NCBI GenBank assembly: GCA_032718565.1
Contig: JAVGVS010000020.1
Coordinates: 62,001-126,000, forward strand
Direction of reading: 5' to 3'
From: Distichodus sexfasciatus
Lineage: Eukaryota > Chordata > Actinopteri > Characiformes > Distichodontidae
DNA: 64,000 nt
Positions within the stretch are counted from its first letter, which is position 1. Each line of letters starts with the position of its first letter. Made by a program: the position numbers and the translations under genes. The notes under the pieces are model-generated. The model saw nothing but the letters and a program-made list of their open reading frames with translations, searched no databases and had not been told where the DNA came from. Positions 1 through 10,513 of this stretch are shown piece by piece.

Positions 1-719
1 TTGTCCTATGAATTTAACGTTTTTCTCTCTTTTCTTTCTCTATCACTAGTCTGCTATATTTCAATTTTACCACTTTTGCAATCATACTGCAAAAGACATG
101 AGACAGAAAATGCCTGCCAACGATTACACTGGAAGCCTGGGTAGTTCGGGTTGGTCTAATTTCTTCAACAAATTAGTTCTCAGTAGAGAGACATTGCAAA
201 GCTGTAGATATTCAGTTTTTTTCCTCCTTCTGGTGGTTTTCAATTAGAAGAACTGGAATGTGGACATATAATGAATGTCTTTACTTAAATCAAAGCAAAA
301 TTGTTTTTTTTCCTGATTGTAAATGCCAGGTTGGATCATAGTTCAGCTTTCATTACTATAATCCACACTTGACACATGTTTGTGATCTCTGAGGGTTGAT
401 GTGAGATCAAATGTGTATTTTACCTGAGAAATGTTATAATCAAGAAACCGTTTACAAGGCAGCATGGGTTACTTGGCTGTTTTTTTTTTTTTTTTGTCTC
501 AGTAGAACCACATGAATAATTTTCACATATAAAGGTAACAAGTCAGGAGGAAAACATAAAAAAAATTGTCAGGAAATAAATTATTCTATTTGTCATAGAA
601 ATGCAACATAACAAATCAAAAGATACACATTACTATGCAATAAGTGTGTATTTAAGTCCACTTCTTGTCCCTGTTGTCCTAGGTGAAGGTGTTACGGCTC
701 TTTTTGTTTTTGGTTCTGT

Positions 720-960
720 TAATTTCACTTTGGAATTGTAATGTACAATGGAAGTCCAGATTTGCTCTTGGAGAATATCTGACTTTTTTCTCAAACAATT
801 GTGGGTTTTTTCTCATAAATTTCCCACTTTAATCACAGAGAATATCTGATTTTTCTTCTCGTAAGTCTACAAGGTTTTTTTTTCAGAATTTTACCCATCC
901 ATTTTTCTACAATTACAAAAACTACCTTTTTAAATTTTTTTTATTGCCCAAATTTGCCCT
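720..960. repeat. short patch of the same degenerate TCTGACTTTTTTCTCA array
   Basis: GAGAATATCTGA(C/T)TTTT occurs twice (about 771-789 and 838-855), together with TTTTCTCATAAATTTCCCAC. This matches the unit types of the array at 3840-4600. Only a few diverged units are present. Confidence 0.45.
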
Positions 961-2829
961 CATAGAACACAACTGTGTATACATATGTATGTTTGCAGAA
1001 GTGCCTTCTGTAATTCTCTTGTATTGTAAATGGTAATTGTCAGTTTCTGTGCAACCCCTGTGTGAGCAATGGTCTCAGTCTGTCCACCTCTATGAAAACT
1101 GTCTGACTTCGGCACTGCGTCACGTTAGATTCCGTTTGGATAGACTTAAAAGGATGGGTTTTGGGTTGTTGGTCCATTGTGCCTTATTAGATTAAGAAAA
1201 TGCTCTGGAAGTTTCATGCGACATGACGCCCGTTGTGACAATTACAGACCTAATTTTAACATCTTTGTTAGATTGGAGGATGTTAACGCGATTTTGTCAA
1301 GACATTTTCCACACGGCCATTTCACACTAATTAAAACTGTCTTTACCTGCTGTCAGCATCTTTATACACATGATTTGATGAAAAACATGACACAATACGT
1401 TTCACACTTAAGACCCATCTTTATTGAAAAAGAAAAATGAATAAAAAAATAAAATGAAATTAAATCCACTATTTCTTCTTTTTTTTTGAAGGGGGTAATG
1501 AAAAGCCATTAGTGGAAAGAAGACCAAAAGGGATTTTTGTTTCATTCTTCAATTTGAATATGCCTTAAGCCTTTGTGATTCGTTTTGAGGGTCTGTTTCA
1601 CAGAACCGTGACTCCTCTCTCACAAGTCGAGTCACACCTCTTACCATAGAAGCACTTCTGAAAGGTTTTCTAAAAACCTTTTTGTTTTTGATCGGGTGAA
1701 GTTGCATAACAAGCTCTGAAAGTACAGTCAGTTCGGAGAGAGAAAACATTTTCCTCATTATAACTTTTCACCATTCCAACGATTCTCAAAGATCTGCAAT
1801 TTAAATAATCTTGAAAACTCAGCCCAAATGTTATTCTTGTGGTTCAGTCTCCTCTAAAACTCATGTTAACACGCTGAAGCTGCTCAAATGTCACAAACTG
1901 TGATTAAGCCTTACAAACCATGATTAAGTAGTTAAATTAATATGATTAACACGAAAACAGTTCTAGACGGACAGATATCACAACCACTCCTATCACAGGA
2001 ACAGCAAATATCCATCTTCTGTCATTTCATGGAATGTAAAGCAGTGCCCTCTACTGGTGGAAGTTTAAAAATTAAGCAGGTAGAGCATGAGAACACGTTT
2101 AAAAAGACTCTTCCCAAGAATGATGTCGTGCCAAACAATGAATGAAAGCTAATTATTTACTCAAAATTGTGTTTAAACTTTAGCTTAGTTTGATGTAGTA
2201 GTCTTTCTGTTTCTGTATCACCTAGGCCAAAACTGAGAAAGTAAACATACAGATGAAGCTGGTCACAACCAAAGTTTACAGCGATCTCTAAATCCAGCAT
2301 TTCGGGGTCCGTGTGCTCTGCAAATTCCAAAATTAAAATCTGAAAATGAAAAAAAGATACGAAAATGGGGCAATTTCATTACATTTTACAGTTAATTTTT
2401 TAAGTTGATTTCTTTTACAGTATGTCCCGTATTGACACATTTACTCAAACGTAGTAGATGTTACATCAAAGTTAATCAGACAGTTTACACTTTTAAATTA
2501 ATTGGGATCAACACATGTTAATTTCAGTGAGATGACCTTACAAAGTCATTTGAAAGTTGAAATTAATACATTACTGTTTTTAAAATGAAAAAAGTTAATT
2601 CACCAAATTCTTCTTAATTGGCTTTCATTCAGTGTTAGTCATAATAATGCCTCAGAACAGTGTATCTTAAAAAAAAAACCTCACCAAAACACACAAATAA
2701 AAGCTTAAAGTCACCAAAGAAATGTGCAAGAGCCGTGCCGTGGCCTGTTCCTCTTTCATTCATTGATAACCACAAGTTTTGGGCTGAGTGTTTCTTTAAG
2801 CAGAGCCTAAATAGAATTTGTCGTGTTGT

Positions 2830-3185
2830 AATGCCAGTCTCTGAACTTTCCGAACGAGCCGCGTCGTTTTTGTCGGTCGCCTGTCAGAAAAGTAGCTTGT
2901 AAGAATGGCGAGTGCTGACATAATGTTTCGCGACCTGCTTTTTTTGAAGAGAATGAAGTGGGTTGAGAAAGTTTTTAACCTTCTCTTCATTCGCTTCCAC
3001 GCAGCCGCCTCGAGAGCGGTGGCAGAAAGCATTTAGCGAAATGCAGGGCTGCGGAACCGGCTCGCAGTGTCAAAATCTAATTCAATTCGGGCTCCGACAA
3101 AATATTTGGAACTCTCTCTCCTCTTCTCTGTCGTTTTGTCTCCGCACATTTTTGTTAGCAATTTCCGTCAACGCCGCGCCGTGAT
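2830..3185. other. repeat-poor, CpG-containing block; possible regulatory element
   Basis: In contrast to the A/T-rich surroundings, this block has many CG dinucleotides (for example GAACGAGCCGCGTCG, GTTTCGCGACC, CAACGCCGCGCC) and no simple or interspersed repeat that I recognise. Open frames exist on both strands (2796-3032 minus, 2963-3184 plus) but show no family resemblance, so I do not call a gene. It may be a regulatory or conserved noncoding element near the nrg3 3' end; this is inference. Confidence 0.3.
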
Positions 3186-3839
3186 GTTTTCCGTCACCAT
3201 TTACAGTTCTGTGAGCAAACCCCAAGAATTGTACACCTCTATGTGACCCTCAAAACAAATGTCTTCAACATGCACAATTTTTGTGAACCGGCAGGGTATT
3301 GGGGCAATAAATCATAGGTAACAAAGAAAGAGGAAAGAGCTTCACCGAAAAGAAAAAAAATATCATCGTTTTCTCCCCCCAACAACATTTGGTTGTAAAA
3401 TTCAAACAGAAATTGTTTGTCCCGATTTGAAAGTACCACACAAACGTTTTATAGTCTTTTTTTTGTTGTTGTTTTTGCCAGCGCTCGTTTAGTTTACTCC
3501 TTCCACAGAGAGCAGCAAATTAGTCACCAGAAATAAACGAAAAAGTATAAGACAGAAGCTCCTCTCCAGTGGTGGAGTCCGGCTCCCGACTGCCGCGGTC
3601 GGTGCTGCCACTAATTTTGGCGTATCTCGAAGTTCCAGAAAGCCGAGGTACTGCAGCACGTGAAAAAAAACATAGTCAGGAAGGCAGGCGAGGAAGAGAT
3701 GGAGATCACACCACCCCAAACAGACAAGCGAGAAGAAACAGACGTACAAATAAAGAGAACGAAAGAAAATTATGATAGCATGTTAGGGCCGGTGTAAATA
3801 AAAAATTAAAAAACATTTAAAAAAACTGGAGCGGAGAGA

Positions 3840-4600
3840 AAGGGTAAAATTTCGAGAAAAAAGCAGATATTTTTAAAGTTGTAAATTTATGAGAAAAAAA
3901 CTGTTTAGATTGTAAAGTTCTGAAATTGTAAAGTCATAAATAAGCAGATACAAAAAAAGGTAAATGTTCGAGAAAAACATTACATTTATAAGAAAAAAGA
4001 CCATATTTATGTTGAAATTTCTCAAAGAAATTGCATTACTGTCAAATTCTGAGATTAAAATTGCAAATTTATGAAAAAACCCCCAGTTCTGATGTTCTCT
4101 AAAATGGCATACATTAGCAGATACAAAAATTTTAAAGATAAATGTTTGAGGGAAAAAAAGACCAAATTTATGGCTGTGTTTTCTTTCTCAGAAATAGCAT
4201 TATTGTGAAATTCTGAGATTAAAGTTGCAAATTTATGGGAAAACAGTAACACAATTATTCTTTGACATTGTGTATTTATGAGAAGATATTTCTAATTGAA
4301 CAATGTAAGAGAATGTTATTTTCTAGCAAATTTGCAACTTAAATCTCATAAATTTGGACATTACTGTTGCAAATTTGCAAGAAAAAAACAGGGATATTCT
4401 CTATCATTGTAAATTAATGTATAATATACTGTACATATAAAATACATTTACTTTTAAATAATCTTTTGCGTAAATTTCCAACTTCTGACATTTTATCTTG
4501 CAATTTTATGAATTGCTAATTTCAGATGTTTTTTCTTATAAATGTACGTATTTAATCCCAGGATTTCTCTTTTTTCCCCCTCCAAAAATGTATTCTCTCC
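3840..4600. repeat. degenerate A/T-rich array (ATTTATGAGAAAAAA / TTGCAAATTT units)
   Basis: Units resembling AAATTTATGAGAAAAAA, TTCTGAGATTAAA and GTTGCAAATTT recur at loose spacing through this stretch, on both strands. Examples are around 3878, 4040, 4210 and 4330. A related patch (GAGAATATCTGACTTTTTTCTC, CTCATAAATTTCCCAC) lies at 720-960. Similar 'TTCTCAGAATTCTGACTTT' arrays are common in teleost introns and UTRs. The copies are strongly diverged. Confidence 0.65.
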
Positions 4601-4959
4601 CTGTGCTCCAGTATGTTGTTATTATTATTATTTTTTTATCTACAACGGCCATAAAATGCCATCGCAGAACAGCAACAGTCCCGGACAGCACACTACTCCA
4701 TAAAGTGAGTGACGGATTCCGTCTGTTCCACCGGAAGTCTCAAGGCAGTGTTCGACTGTCAGATTCCACCCTTTTTGTTCCTCCTTTTTTCACTTCCATT
4801 GCAAGCTTTGTGCCCGTGTATAAGTGTATGGATTTTGCTGTTTTCCAAGGCTGAATGACACGACGTTCCTTGGCTGGGTAAAGTCGAGGACGGCGGGGTG
4901 CAAATCGGACGTCGCCTCCTCAGGAAAACGCCGGACGTAAACTCCAAATGTAGAGAGAG

Positions 4960-5435
4960 GTGCGTGTAAAAATAAAAGAAAATTTAAGGTCCAAAGCCTG
5001 GGAGTTAGTCAGTATAAAAACCGAACGAGTCTATAACATTCCAGCTTTTCCTCGTCTTTTTATTTTTGTTTACTTGGTCACCATTTAAAATTTCAATATA
5101 TTTATATCCCATTTATATATATTTATATCTCTATATATTTTATACAATTAAAAATAAAAAACACCGCAGAGATGACAGACTATTGGGATTCAAATTTTCT
5201 TTTCTAAGTAGAAGTTTCTCCTTGTAATAAATGCATATAAATAATTCGTTTTCTCTCTCTGACTTTTTAGAATCTGGCATATTTATTCCCAAGAATCGCG
5301 TCTTCACACTCGTTCGTCAAATCCATTCGTTCGTTATTTTATTTTATTTTTAAAATCTTTTGGCCGGACATGCTGCCCCCTAGCTGTAGAGACGAGAGGC
5401 GCGTTGATTTTCGGTCCACTTGACACGCGACCGCC
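4960..5435 (-). other. nrg3: proximal 3' UTR of nrg3 (extent uncertain)
   Basis: This sequence directly follows the nrg3 stop on the transcribed strand. It is A/T-rich and contains several AATAAA hexamers and a TATATT-rich run at 5095-5150. No open frame continues and no splice acceptor with coding potential was seen. The true end of the transcript cannot be set from sequence. Confidence 0.6.
5338..5348 (-). promoter_or_regulatory. candidate nrg3 poly(A) signals, nearest pair
   Basis: Two overlapping AATAAA hexamers on the minus strand (TTTATT on the plus strand at 5338-5343 and 5343-5348) lie about 90 bases after the nrg3 stop codon. Further AATAAA copies occur at about 5282-5287 and 5057-5063, and many more in the A/T-rich DNA below. 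The sequence alone does not say which is used. Mammalian NRG3 has a long 3' UTR, so a distal site is plausible. Confidence 0.35.
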
Positions 5436-5988
5436 TCATTGACAGGGTCTGTCCTTGTCTATCTGTGAGTCTACGGGATTCAGTAACTGAGTTTCCGTGG
5501 GTCCCGCAGGGGTTCCGCTTCCAGCTTTGGCTCCACCTCCGCCGGCCAGGAGAACGCACACTGTCTCTCGTGGCCCCTGAGGGCCGGGGCGAATGGGGTC
5601 GTCCTGCTTAATGTAGACCTGAACCAGCGCTCTGAGGGGAGGAGGAGGAGAAGGAGAAAGCTCCTGGGGTTCATCCGGCAAACGCGTCGCGCCCTTCGGT
5701 CTGGGTCCCGTCTCATAATCTGGGGAAACCATGCCGGATTTTTGGCGACCAGAGTCGACCTCATGGGAATTCAGACTTGCGGTGGACGTTTGCATGCAAG
5801 AAGCCTCATCCTGGTGTGAGTGGACGGAGGGGATGATGGGAACGGAGCAGAGCCGGTATGGAGTCGGTGAGATCTTTCCGGAATGTGCTTTCCCATGAGA
5901 ACGGCTCTCCCACGACTGAGACGAGGACGAGGCTTGCATACTGTGGAATGAGTCCTGGTGCGGGTCGCCGTCAGATCTTATCGAGTTC
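5436..5988 (-). CDS. nrg3: nrg3 terminal coding exon: C-terminal tail and stop
   Basis: This 553-nt last coding exon begins after CATCTCTTCAG with a G that completes Val, then reads NSIRSDGDPHQDSF and continues for 183 codons to TGA at 5438-5436 (fragment residues 197-379). The diagnostic motif is CSVPIIPSV (VPIIPSV at residues 245-251), followed by a Cys and MQ. Mammalian NRG3 has SSVPIIPSVGLEETCLQM here. A later SPDYE resembles mammalian SEDYE, and LSP...R.LVQVYIKQDD loosely resembles the mammalian end LSP...REAQFVLRNEIQRD. The segment between VPIIPSV and DYE is about half the mammalian length, and I cannot find the conserved block containing the VKILLETVQEQI helix. After IKQDD the frame runs on through a Pro/Gly/Ala-rich stretch absent from mammals as I recall them. 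A Met within the exon (codon at 5939) is not the gene start. Confidence 0.92.
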
Positions 5989-6689
5989 CTGAAGAGATGG
6001 AGAAAAGAATGATAGAGACCAGAAATTACTTCCTAATGTTTGGATCTTGACTGATCAGATCAGATCAGATAAACTGTTGATTAATCGCAACTATCACAGA
6101 CTAAATGATTGCATTTTTCAAAGTTGTGTTGTTTTCTTGTGAATTTTTTTAAATAAACACTTGCAGATTTATTTGTCATTGTAAACAAATAAATCTGCAT
6201 GTTTATTTCTTATCTCGCCTTAATCCCTGTCAATGTGCAGCGCTCCAATATCGGACCTAACATCCCTATCAGTCATAACACTCTAATCAGAGTTAAGCCT
6301 CCATTGAGGGCTTCCAAAAAATGTCTCAGTACAGTGCATAGTCAGGGATATTATGTCACAACAAGTAAAAGGGGCATTTTCAACAAATTGAAAAAATCTA
6401 ATACTTGCTCAGAGATTAAACGAGAGAGATTAGTGATGCATGCTTGAATGCCAGAAAAGAAATCAAATTTGTCTTCCCACAACAAGACTTGGAGATCTAC
6501 ACTGTCAGCCAAAAAAAAATCTCGAAACCTTGCTGAATTCAGTTTGCATCAAAGTTAGGTTACGTGTCTGTGTCGGGAGGGAATTTGTAACTTGATATCG
6601 TAAAAATAGATAATTTCTGGTGAATTCGGTCATGCATTGATTTTTTTGTTTGCTGTTTTAGTTGACCTGTGAACTAATTATTCAAGAGA

Positions 6690-6876
6690 GAGATTAATTG
6701 TCATTCTGAACACACCACACCCCAGCATTTACTGAACCACTACCGGGGAGCAGAGCTTGGTGACAGTACATTGCTCTTGAGTACCTCTGTGGTACCTTTA
6801 CCAGTCAGGGGACTCGAACTGGCGAACGTCTGATCACAGGGCCAACTCCCTAACTGTAACGCCACCAACTGCTCCA
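6690..6876 (-). repeat. tRNA-derived SINE, family 1
   Basis: Reading the minus strand, a tRNA-like head (GGAGCAGTTGGTGGCGTTAC, then TTCGAGTCCCC as a B-box-like element) is followed by a body with GGTACCACAGAGGTACTC, GCTCCCCGG and GTGTTCAGAATGACAATTAA. The same arrangement recurs at 14525, 20453, 23686, 44771, 46012 and elsewhere in the window. It is a dispersed fish SINE; the Repbase name was not determined. Confidence 0.8.
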
Positions 6877-7064
6877 TTTATCGTTAATATGAAAATATTG
6901 CTGCTTGTAATAATTGTCATTTGCATGGTGTTATAGCTACACGTTGTAGATGTGGTGGACAATGCAATGTTGTTGCAAATGTGATGCTGAATGCAACAGA
7001 GAAAAGATTTTGCCAACATTTGTGACAGTGTAGGAGGGAATTTTACAAGTTACAAGGGACAAAC

Positions 7065-7660
7065 AGTGAGTCATACACAAAACAGACAAAAAAAACAGAT
7101 CCAAATCAGTGGAAATCTTTGTAAATTGGCAGAAAATGAGGATGAATCATGAGTACGAAGTCCAGAATTAAATTCCAGTAGGTTCAGACATTTCCAGAAG
7201 ACGCTATGAGGTGAAGAATAAAATAACATTTTGCCTCTGTTAATGTCTGATGAGTCAACATCCTGTCACAAGCTCAGAAATGAAAATTATTTGATGGAAG
7301 AACGTAATTTAAGGGGAAAAACTTTTCTGTATTTTACCACTTCTGTCTACATCACATCGTAATTTAAGGGGAAAAACCTTTCTGTATTTTACCACTTCTG
7401 TCTACATCACATCGTGCAAAATCAGAGGTATAAAATAGGCAAATTAGTTGTACACGGAACAGACAAAAAAAACCTGATCCTAATCATTGACAAATTGCCA
7501 GAAATCATTGGAAACTGGGAAAAAAATGAGGATGAATCATAAGTGCAAAGTTCTGAATAAAGTCTCACTAGGCCCAGACCAGCGAAGCGGACTAGCAGAC
7601 ACTATGGGGTGAAAAATGAATTTCCATTTTGTCTCCATTAATGCCCGAGGAGTCATCATT
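7065..7660. repeat. diverged tandem duplication, period about 390 bp
   Basis: About 200 bases at 7065-7262 (AACAGACAAAAAAAACAGATCC, AAAATGAGGATGAATCATGA, GCTATGAGGTGAAGAATAAA) recur in the same order at 7455-7660 (AACAGACAAAAAAAACCTGATCC, AAAATGAGGATGAATCATAA, CACTATGGGGTGAAAAATGA). Between them sits a much younger 55-bp tandem duplication (7306-7415), whose copies differ by about one base. Confidence 0.8.
7306..7415. repeat. 55-bp near-identical tandem duplication
   Basis: The block starting AATTTAAGGGGAAAAAC and ending CTACATCACATCGT occurs twice in a row with about one mismatch (ACTTTTC versus ACCTTTC), so it is recent compared with the surrounding diverged duplication. Confidence 0.9.
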
Positions 7661-7805
7661 TCATTTACAGCATTTAGCAGACGTTCTTATCCAGAGCAAC
7701 TTCCAAATTCCTGATTTCAGGGACAGTCTCCCTGAGAGCAACATGGGGTTAAGGGTCTTGCTCAGGGATCCAATGATGGTAGTGCTGGAGGTGGGACCTC
7801 TTGAC
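7661..7805. repeat. teleost interspersed element (CATTTAGCAGACG type)
   Basis: The start TTTACAGCATTTAGCAGACG, followed by TTCTTATCCAGAGCAACTT and later GGGTTAAGGGTCTTGCTCAGGG, is a common dispersed sequence in teleost genomes. A short piece of the same end (TCTGCTAAATGCCATAATG) lies at about 14762. Family membership is from recognition, not search. Confidence 0.7.
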
Positions 7806-8918
7806 CTCTCCTGACCTCTCTTGAAATGGAAATTAAGAGCCTAAAAGTCTCTTTTGTCCTAAGGTAAAGGTGAGATCTGGGGGTTCATGGTCATTTGAGA
7901 TTAAAGGTGAACGGGGGGATTGGTGCTGTCGTCCTGCCACTCTTGCCGATCACTCAAGTTTGTTGACGTTTGTCCACTGGTGCCTCCAGCACAGATGTTT
8001 GTTGGACTGAAGCCTGATTTATCCTTGAGGAATTTTTACTTACTGAAAGGCCCAAAAATGTGTGAGGAGAAAAGTGGGCTGGAAAATGTTCTTATCTAAC
8101 AAAAAGAGGGTCCCTGCAGAAAAAACTGGGACTCTTTCCAAAAAAAATTGTACCTGAGACTGTGGAGCCGTTGTGGAAAACAATTTATTAAAGCTAAAGG
8201 AACATTATAAGTGTGAAGTTGTGTTAAAAATCTCTATAAATGCTGGTTAATTATTAACAAAATTAGTGCTTTAAAGGAGCTGTATATAGGAAATGTGTGG
8301 CAAGTAACTCCTAAAATGAACCTAATATGTCACCAGAGATTAAGGAATCATGTTAATTTGAAATACTTATCTCACTGACAAAATTAGTACAGCCAGAATA
8401 TTCACATTTTAAAATGTAATTTACGGCCCGTAATTCATGTTTATGCTTTGGTTTTGTTTTTTGGCCTGTAGCTCCACCCACCGCTATCTCCCAGTCACGA
8501 AGTCAGTAGCATTTCAGCATCCAGCTTGTCAGTTACCACTGATCTGCAGCTACAAGCATTCTGGATTACAAATGTCTGACGTTACTTAAAGTAAAAGGCC
8601 TCGCTATGACTCTCAAAAACTATCTTACATCTACAGTACTGTGCAAAAGTTTTAGGCAGGTGTGAAAAAATGCTGTAAACAAAGAATGCTTTCAGAAATA
8701 TAAATAATGATTGTTTATTTTTATCAATTTACAAAATGCAAAGTGAGCGAACAAAAGAAAAATCTAAATCAAATCAATATTTGGTGTTACTACCTTTTGC
8801 CTTCAAACCAGCATCAATTCTTATAGGTACACTTGCACAAGGTCAGGGATTTTGTAGGATTATAGTCATTATATTATTTTGTAGGATTATAGGATTATAG
8901 ATCTGTGGTTAGTTCTCC

Positions 8919-9029
8919 AAGATGTTTGGAACAACCTACCAGCCGAGTTCCTTAAAAAACTGTGTGCAAGTGTACCTAGAAGAATTGATGCTGTTTTGAG
9001 GGCAAAGGGTGGTCACACCAAATATTGAT
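8919..9029 (+). pseudogene. Tc1 transposase C-terminal fragment
   Basis: About 36 codons remain in frame, ending RAKGGHTKY and TGA. This is the conserved tail of fish Tc1 transposases. The DNA-binding domain and the rest of the catalytic core are absent, because the left arm passes directly into this fragment after a short unrelated stretch (about 8845-8918) with repeated GTAGGATTATAG. Confidence 0.85.
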
Positions 9030-9095
9030 TTGATTTAGATTTCTCTTTTGTTCATTCATTGCATTTTGTTGATTGATGAAAATAAATGATTAACA

Positions 9096-9197
9096 CAGGG
9101 GCGTAGATTTAGGGTGGACGGAGGGGATGTGTCCCCACCAATATCCTCCGACCATTGAAAGGTCCCCACCAATGTCCAGAGCAAATCTACGCCCTTG
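9096..9197. mobile_element. 102-bp hAT-like MITE nested in the Tc1 element
   Basis: The terminal inverted repeats CAGGGGCGTAGATTT and AAATCTACGCCCTTG match at 14 of 15 positions. They are flanked by a perfect 8-bp target duplication GATTAACA (9088-9095 and 9198-9205). An 8-bp duplication and CAGGGGCG-type ends are characteristic of the hAT superfamily. There is no coding capacity. Its position inside the Tc1 arm makes it the youngest of the three nested insertions. Confidence 0.9.
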
Positions 9198-10386
9198 GAT
9201 TAACACTTCCATTTTTGAAAGCATTCTTTGTTTACAGCATTTTTTCACACCTGCCTAAAACTCTTGCACAGTACTGTAGCTCCTTTAACTAGAGATTTGA
9301 AGCGCTAATGAATGACTTAGGAGGAAGAAGTGGCAGCAATCTAATCTTATTTTCTGGATTTCCCAGACGTTTCCACCTCTTTTTGAACACATAAAGGCAT
9401 CACAGAAAACCCACATTTCACATCATATTAAATTTGCAACTTGTCCATTCTCAACATATCCTGTTTTCACACTTTCTCAAAATTTTACACGATTTGTGAA
9501 TATAAATCATTTAATTTTTCAAGCATTGCTTGATGACAAGCCCATTTTGAGAAGTGTTGCCGAGCTTCCGTCCCTCATTTCTGCTGAACTTTATTTGTGA
9601 GTTTATATGCGTTTTTTTGGAGGATTTTATGACCGACAGCTAAAAATAAATAGTCAGTTAAGAGCTTAGGCAGGCTGCCCTAGAGTCTGTCCTTCAACAG
9701 AAGGTCATGATGTTTATCCCATATTTAGCTAATGTTTATCTTATTCGGAATGAGCTTAATCATGACTTTTACCCCCAAATTTTAATTAATTCCTCTAAAA
9801 GTTCTGGCACGCTCTTCACCTATTAATTAAAAAATGCCAAATATAAACTCCACAGTAAAAGACTGAAGGATCTTGACGCCCGTAACCCTCTACGCTGAGG
9901 AGAATTAAAATGTTGTCATTATTCGGTCGTCTCATTCAGACCGTCCAAATTTGTGTTCCCTTTGTCACTGGGCTGTGATTAAAGGAGAACTTCGGTCAAT
10001 TTCAACATTTAGTTCTTGTTCCATGTCATGGAGTGCTTCCAGTAGCGACAAAAATGACAAAAATTGGTGCTGCCTACACTGACTTATCCTTCTTCTAGTG
10101 TTCGCACCCTGGCCACTGTAACGCTAACCACTCGAGGGTTTTAAACGTGCTTTTAGCTTCTTAACATGATCAAAATGTCCTTACAAGTGCTAGGCAACAT
10201 GGTCCTTATGAGACAACACAGTGCATATGTAACTGCAGTAGTAGGAGTAGTGATGTGTCAGTCGTGAACGAAATGGCTCTAAGAGCCGGCTCGACAGACC
10301 GCTAGTGTGGACTTTACTGGAAGCGACTAAAGTAAACAGAGGTATGTGACTGCCTGAATAAACACTGTTTTATACTGTTCTTTCAC

Positions 10387-10513
10387 AACTGGCGGGGACC
10401 GGAGCCTATCCCGGGACCTATGGGCGCAAGGCGGGGAACAACCCTGGGCAGGCACCAGCACACCGCAGAGCACAAACCAACACACCTTACAGGGCCAATT
10501 TATAGTCGCTGTT
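10387..10513 (-). repeat. fragment of tRNA-derived SINE, family 2 (HE1/DANA-like)
   Basis: On the minus strand this is the distal body of the family seen most completely at 42531: GGCCCTGTAAGGTGTG, then CTGCCCAGGGTTGTTCCCC, CTTGCGCCC and GGCTCCGGTCCCCG. The tRNA head is missing. Confidence 0.75.

Larger units (their letters stand above)
1..4960. other. nrg3 3' UTR or downstream noncoding DNA, no gene recognised
   Basis: No exon, RNA gene or recognisable protein is visible here. Open frames are short and lack similarity I recognise. The stretch is mostly A/T-rich and holds two degenerate arrays (720-960 and 3840-4600). A more G/C-rich, repeat-poor block lies at about 2830-3185. Simple runs include a T tract at 480-496. 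Part of this stretch may be a long nrg3 3' UTR. Confidence 0.6.
8634..9276 (+). mobile_element. Tc1/mariner-like element, internally deleted, with transposase C-terminal remnant
   Basis: The terminal inverted repeats start CAGTACTGTGCAAAAGTTTT (left) and its near-complement GCACAGTACTG (right), with TA dinucleotides on both sides (8632-8633, 9277-9278) as expected for Tc1. The left arm matches the copy at 30065. The interior is mostly deleted, but plus-strand bases from about 8919 to 9026 still read DVWNNLPAEFLKKLCASVPR followed by RIDAVLRAKGGHTKY and a stop, the typical Tc1 transposase C-terminus. The transposase is incomplete, so this copy cannot be autonomous. A hAT-type MITE sits inside its right arm (9096-9197). 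Confidence 0.88.
8271..9288. mobile_element. outer MITE, TTAA-flanked, interrupted by a Tc1 element
   Basis: The left end TTAAAGGAGCTGTATATAGG (8271) mirrors the right end AGCTCCTTTAA (9278-9288), and both ends carry TTAA, the target of piggyBac-type elements. The right end is split by a Tc1-type insertion: removing 8634-9276 plus one TA restores CTTACATCTAGCTCCTTTAA. An uninterrupted relative at about 49515-49720 begins GAGCTATATGTAAGAAAT and ends CCTACATATAGTTCCT, which supports the reconstruction. No coding sequence belongs to the outer element. Confidence 0.75.

Noticed and set aside
5436..5939. Stand-alone 167-codon minus-strand gene starting at the internal Met
   Set aside because: The frame continues upstream to a splice acceptor at 5988 and matches the C-terminal tail of neuregulin-3, so it is an exon.
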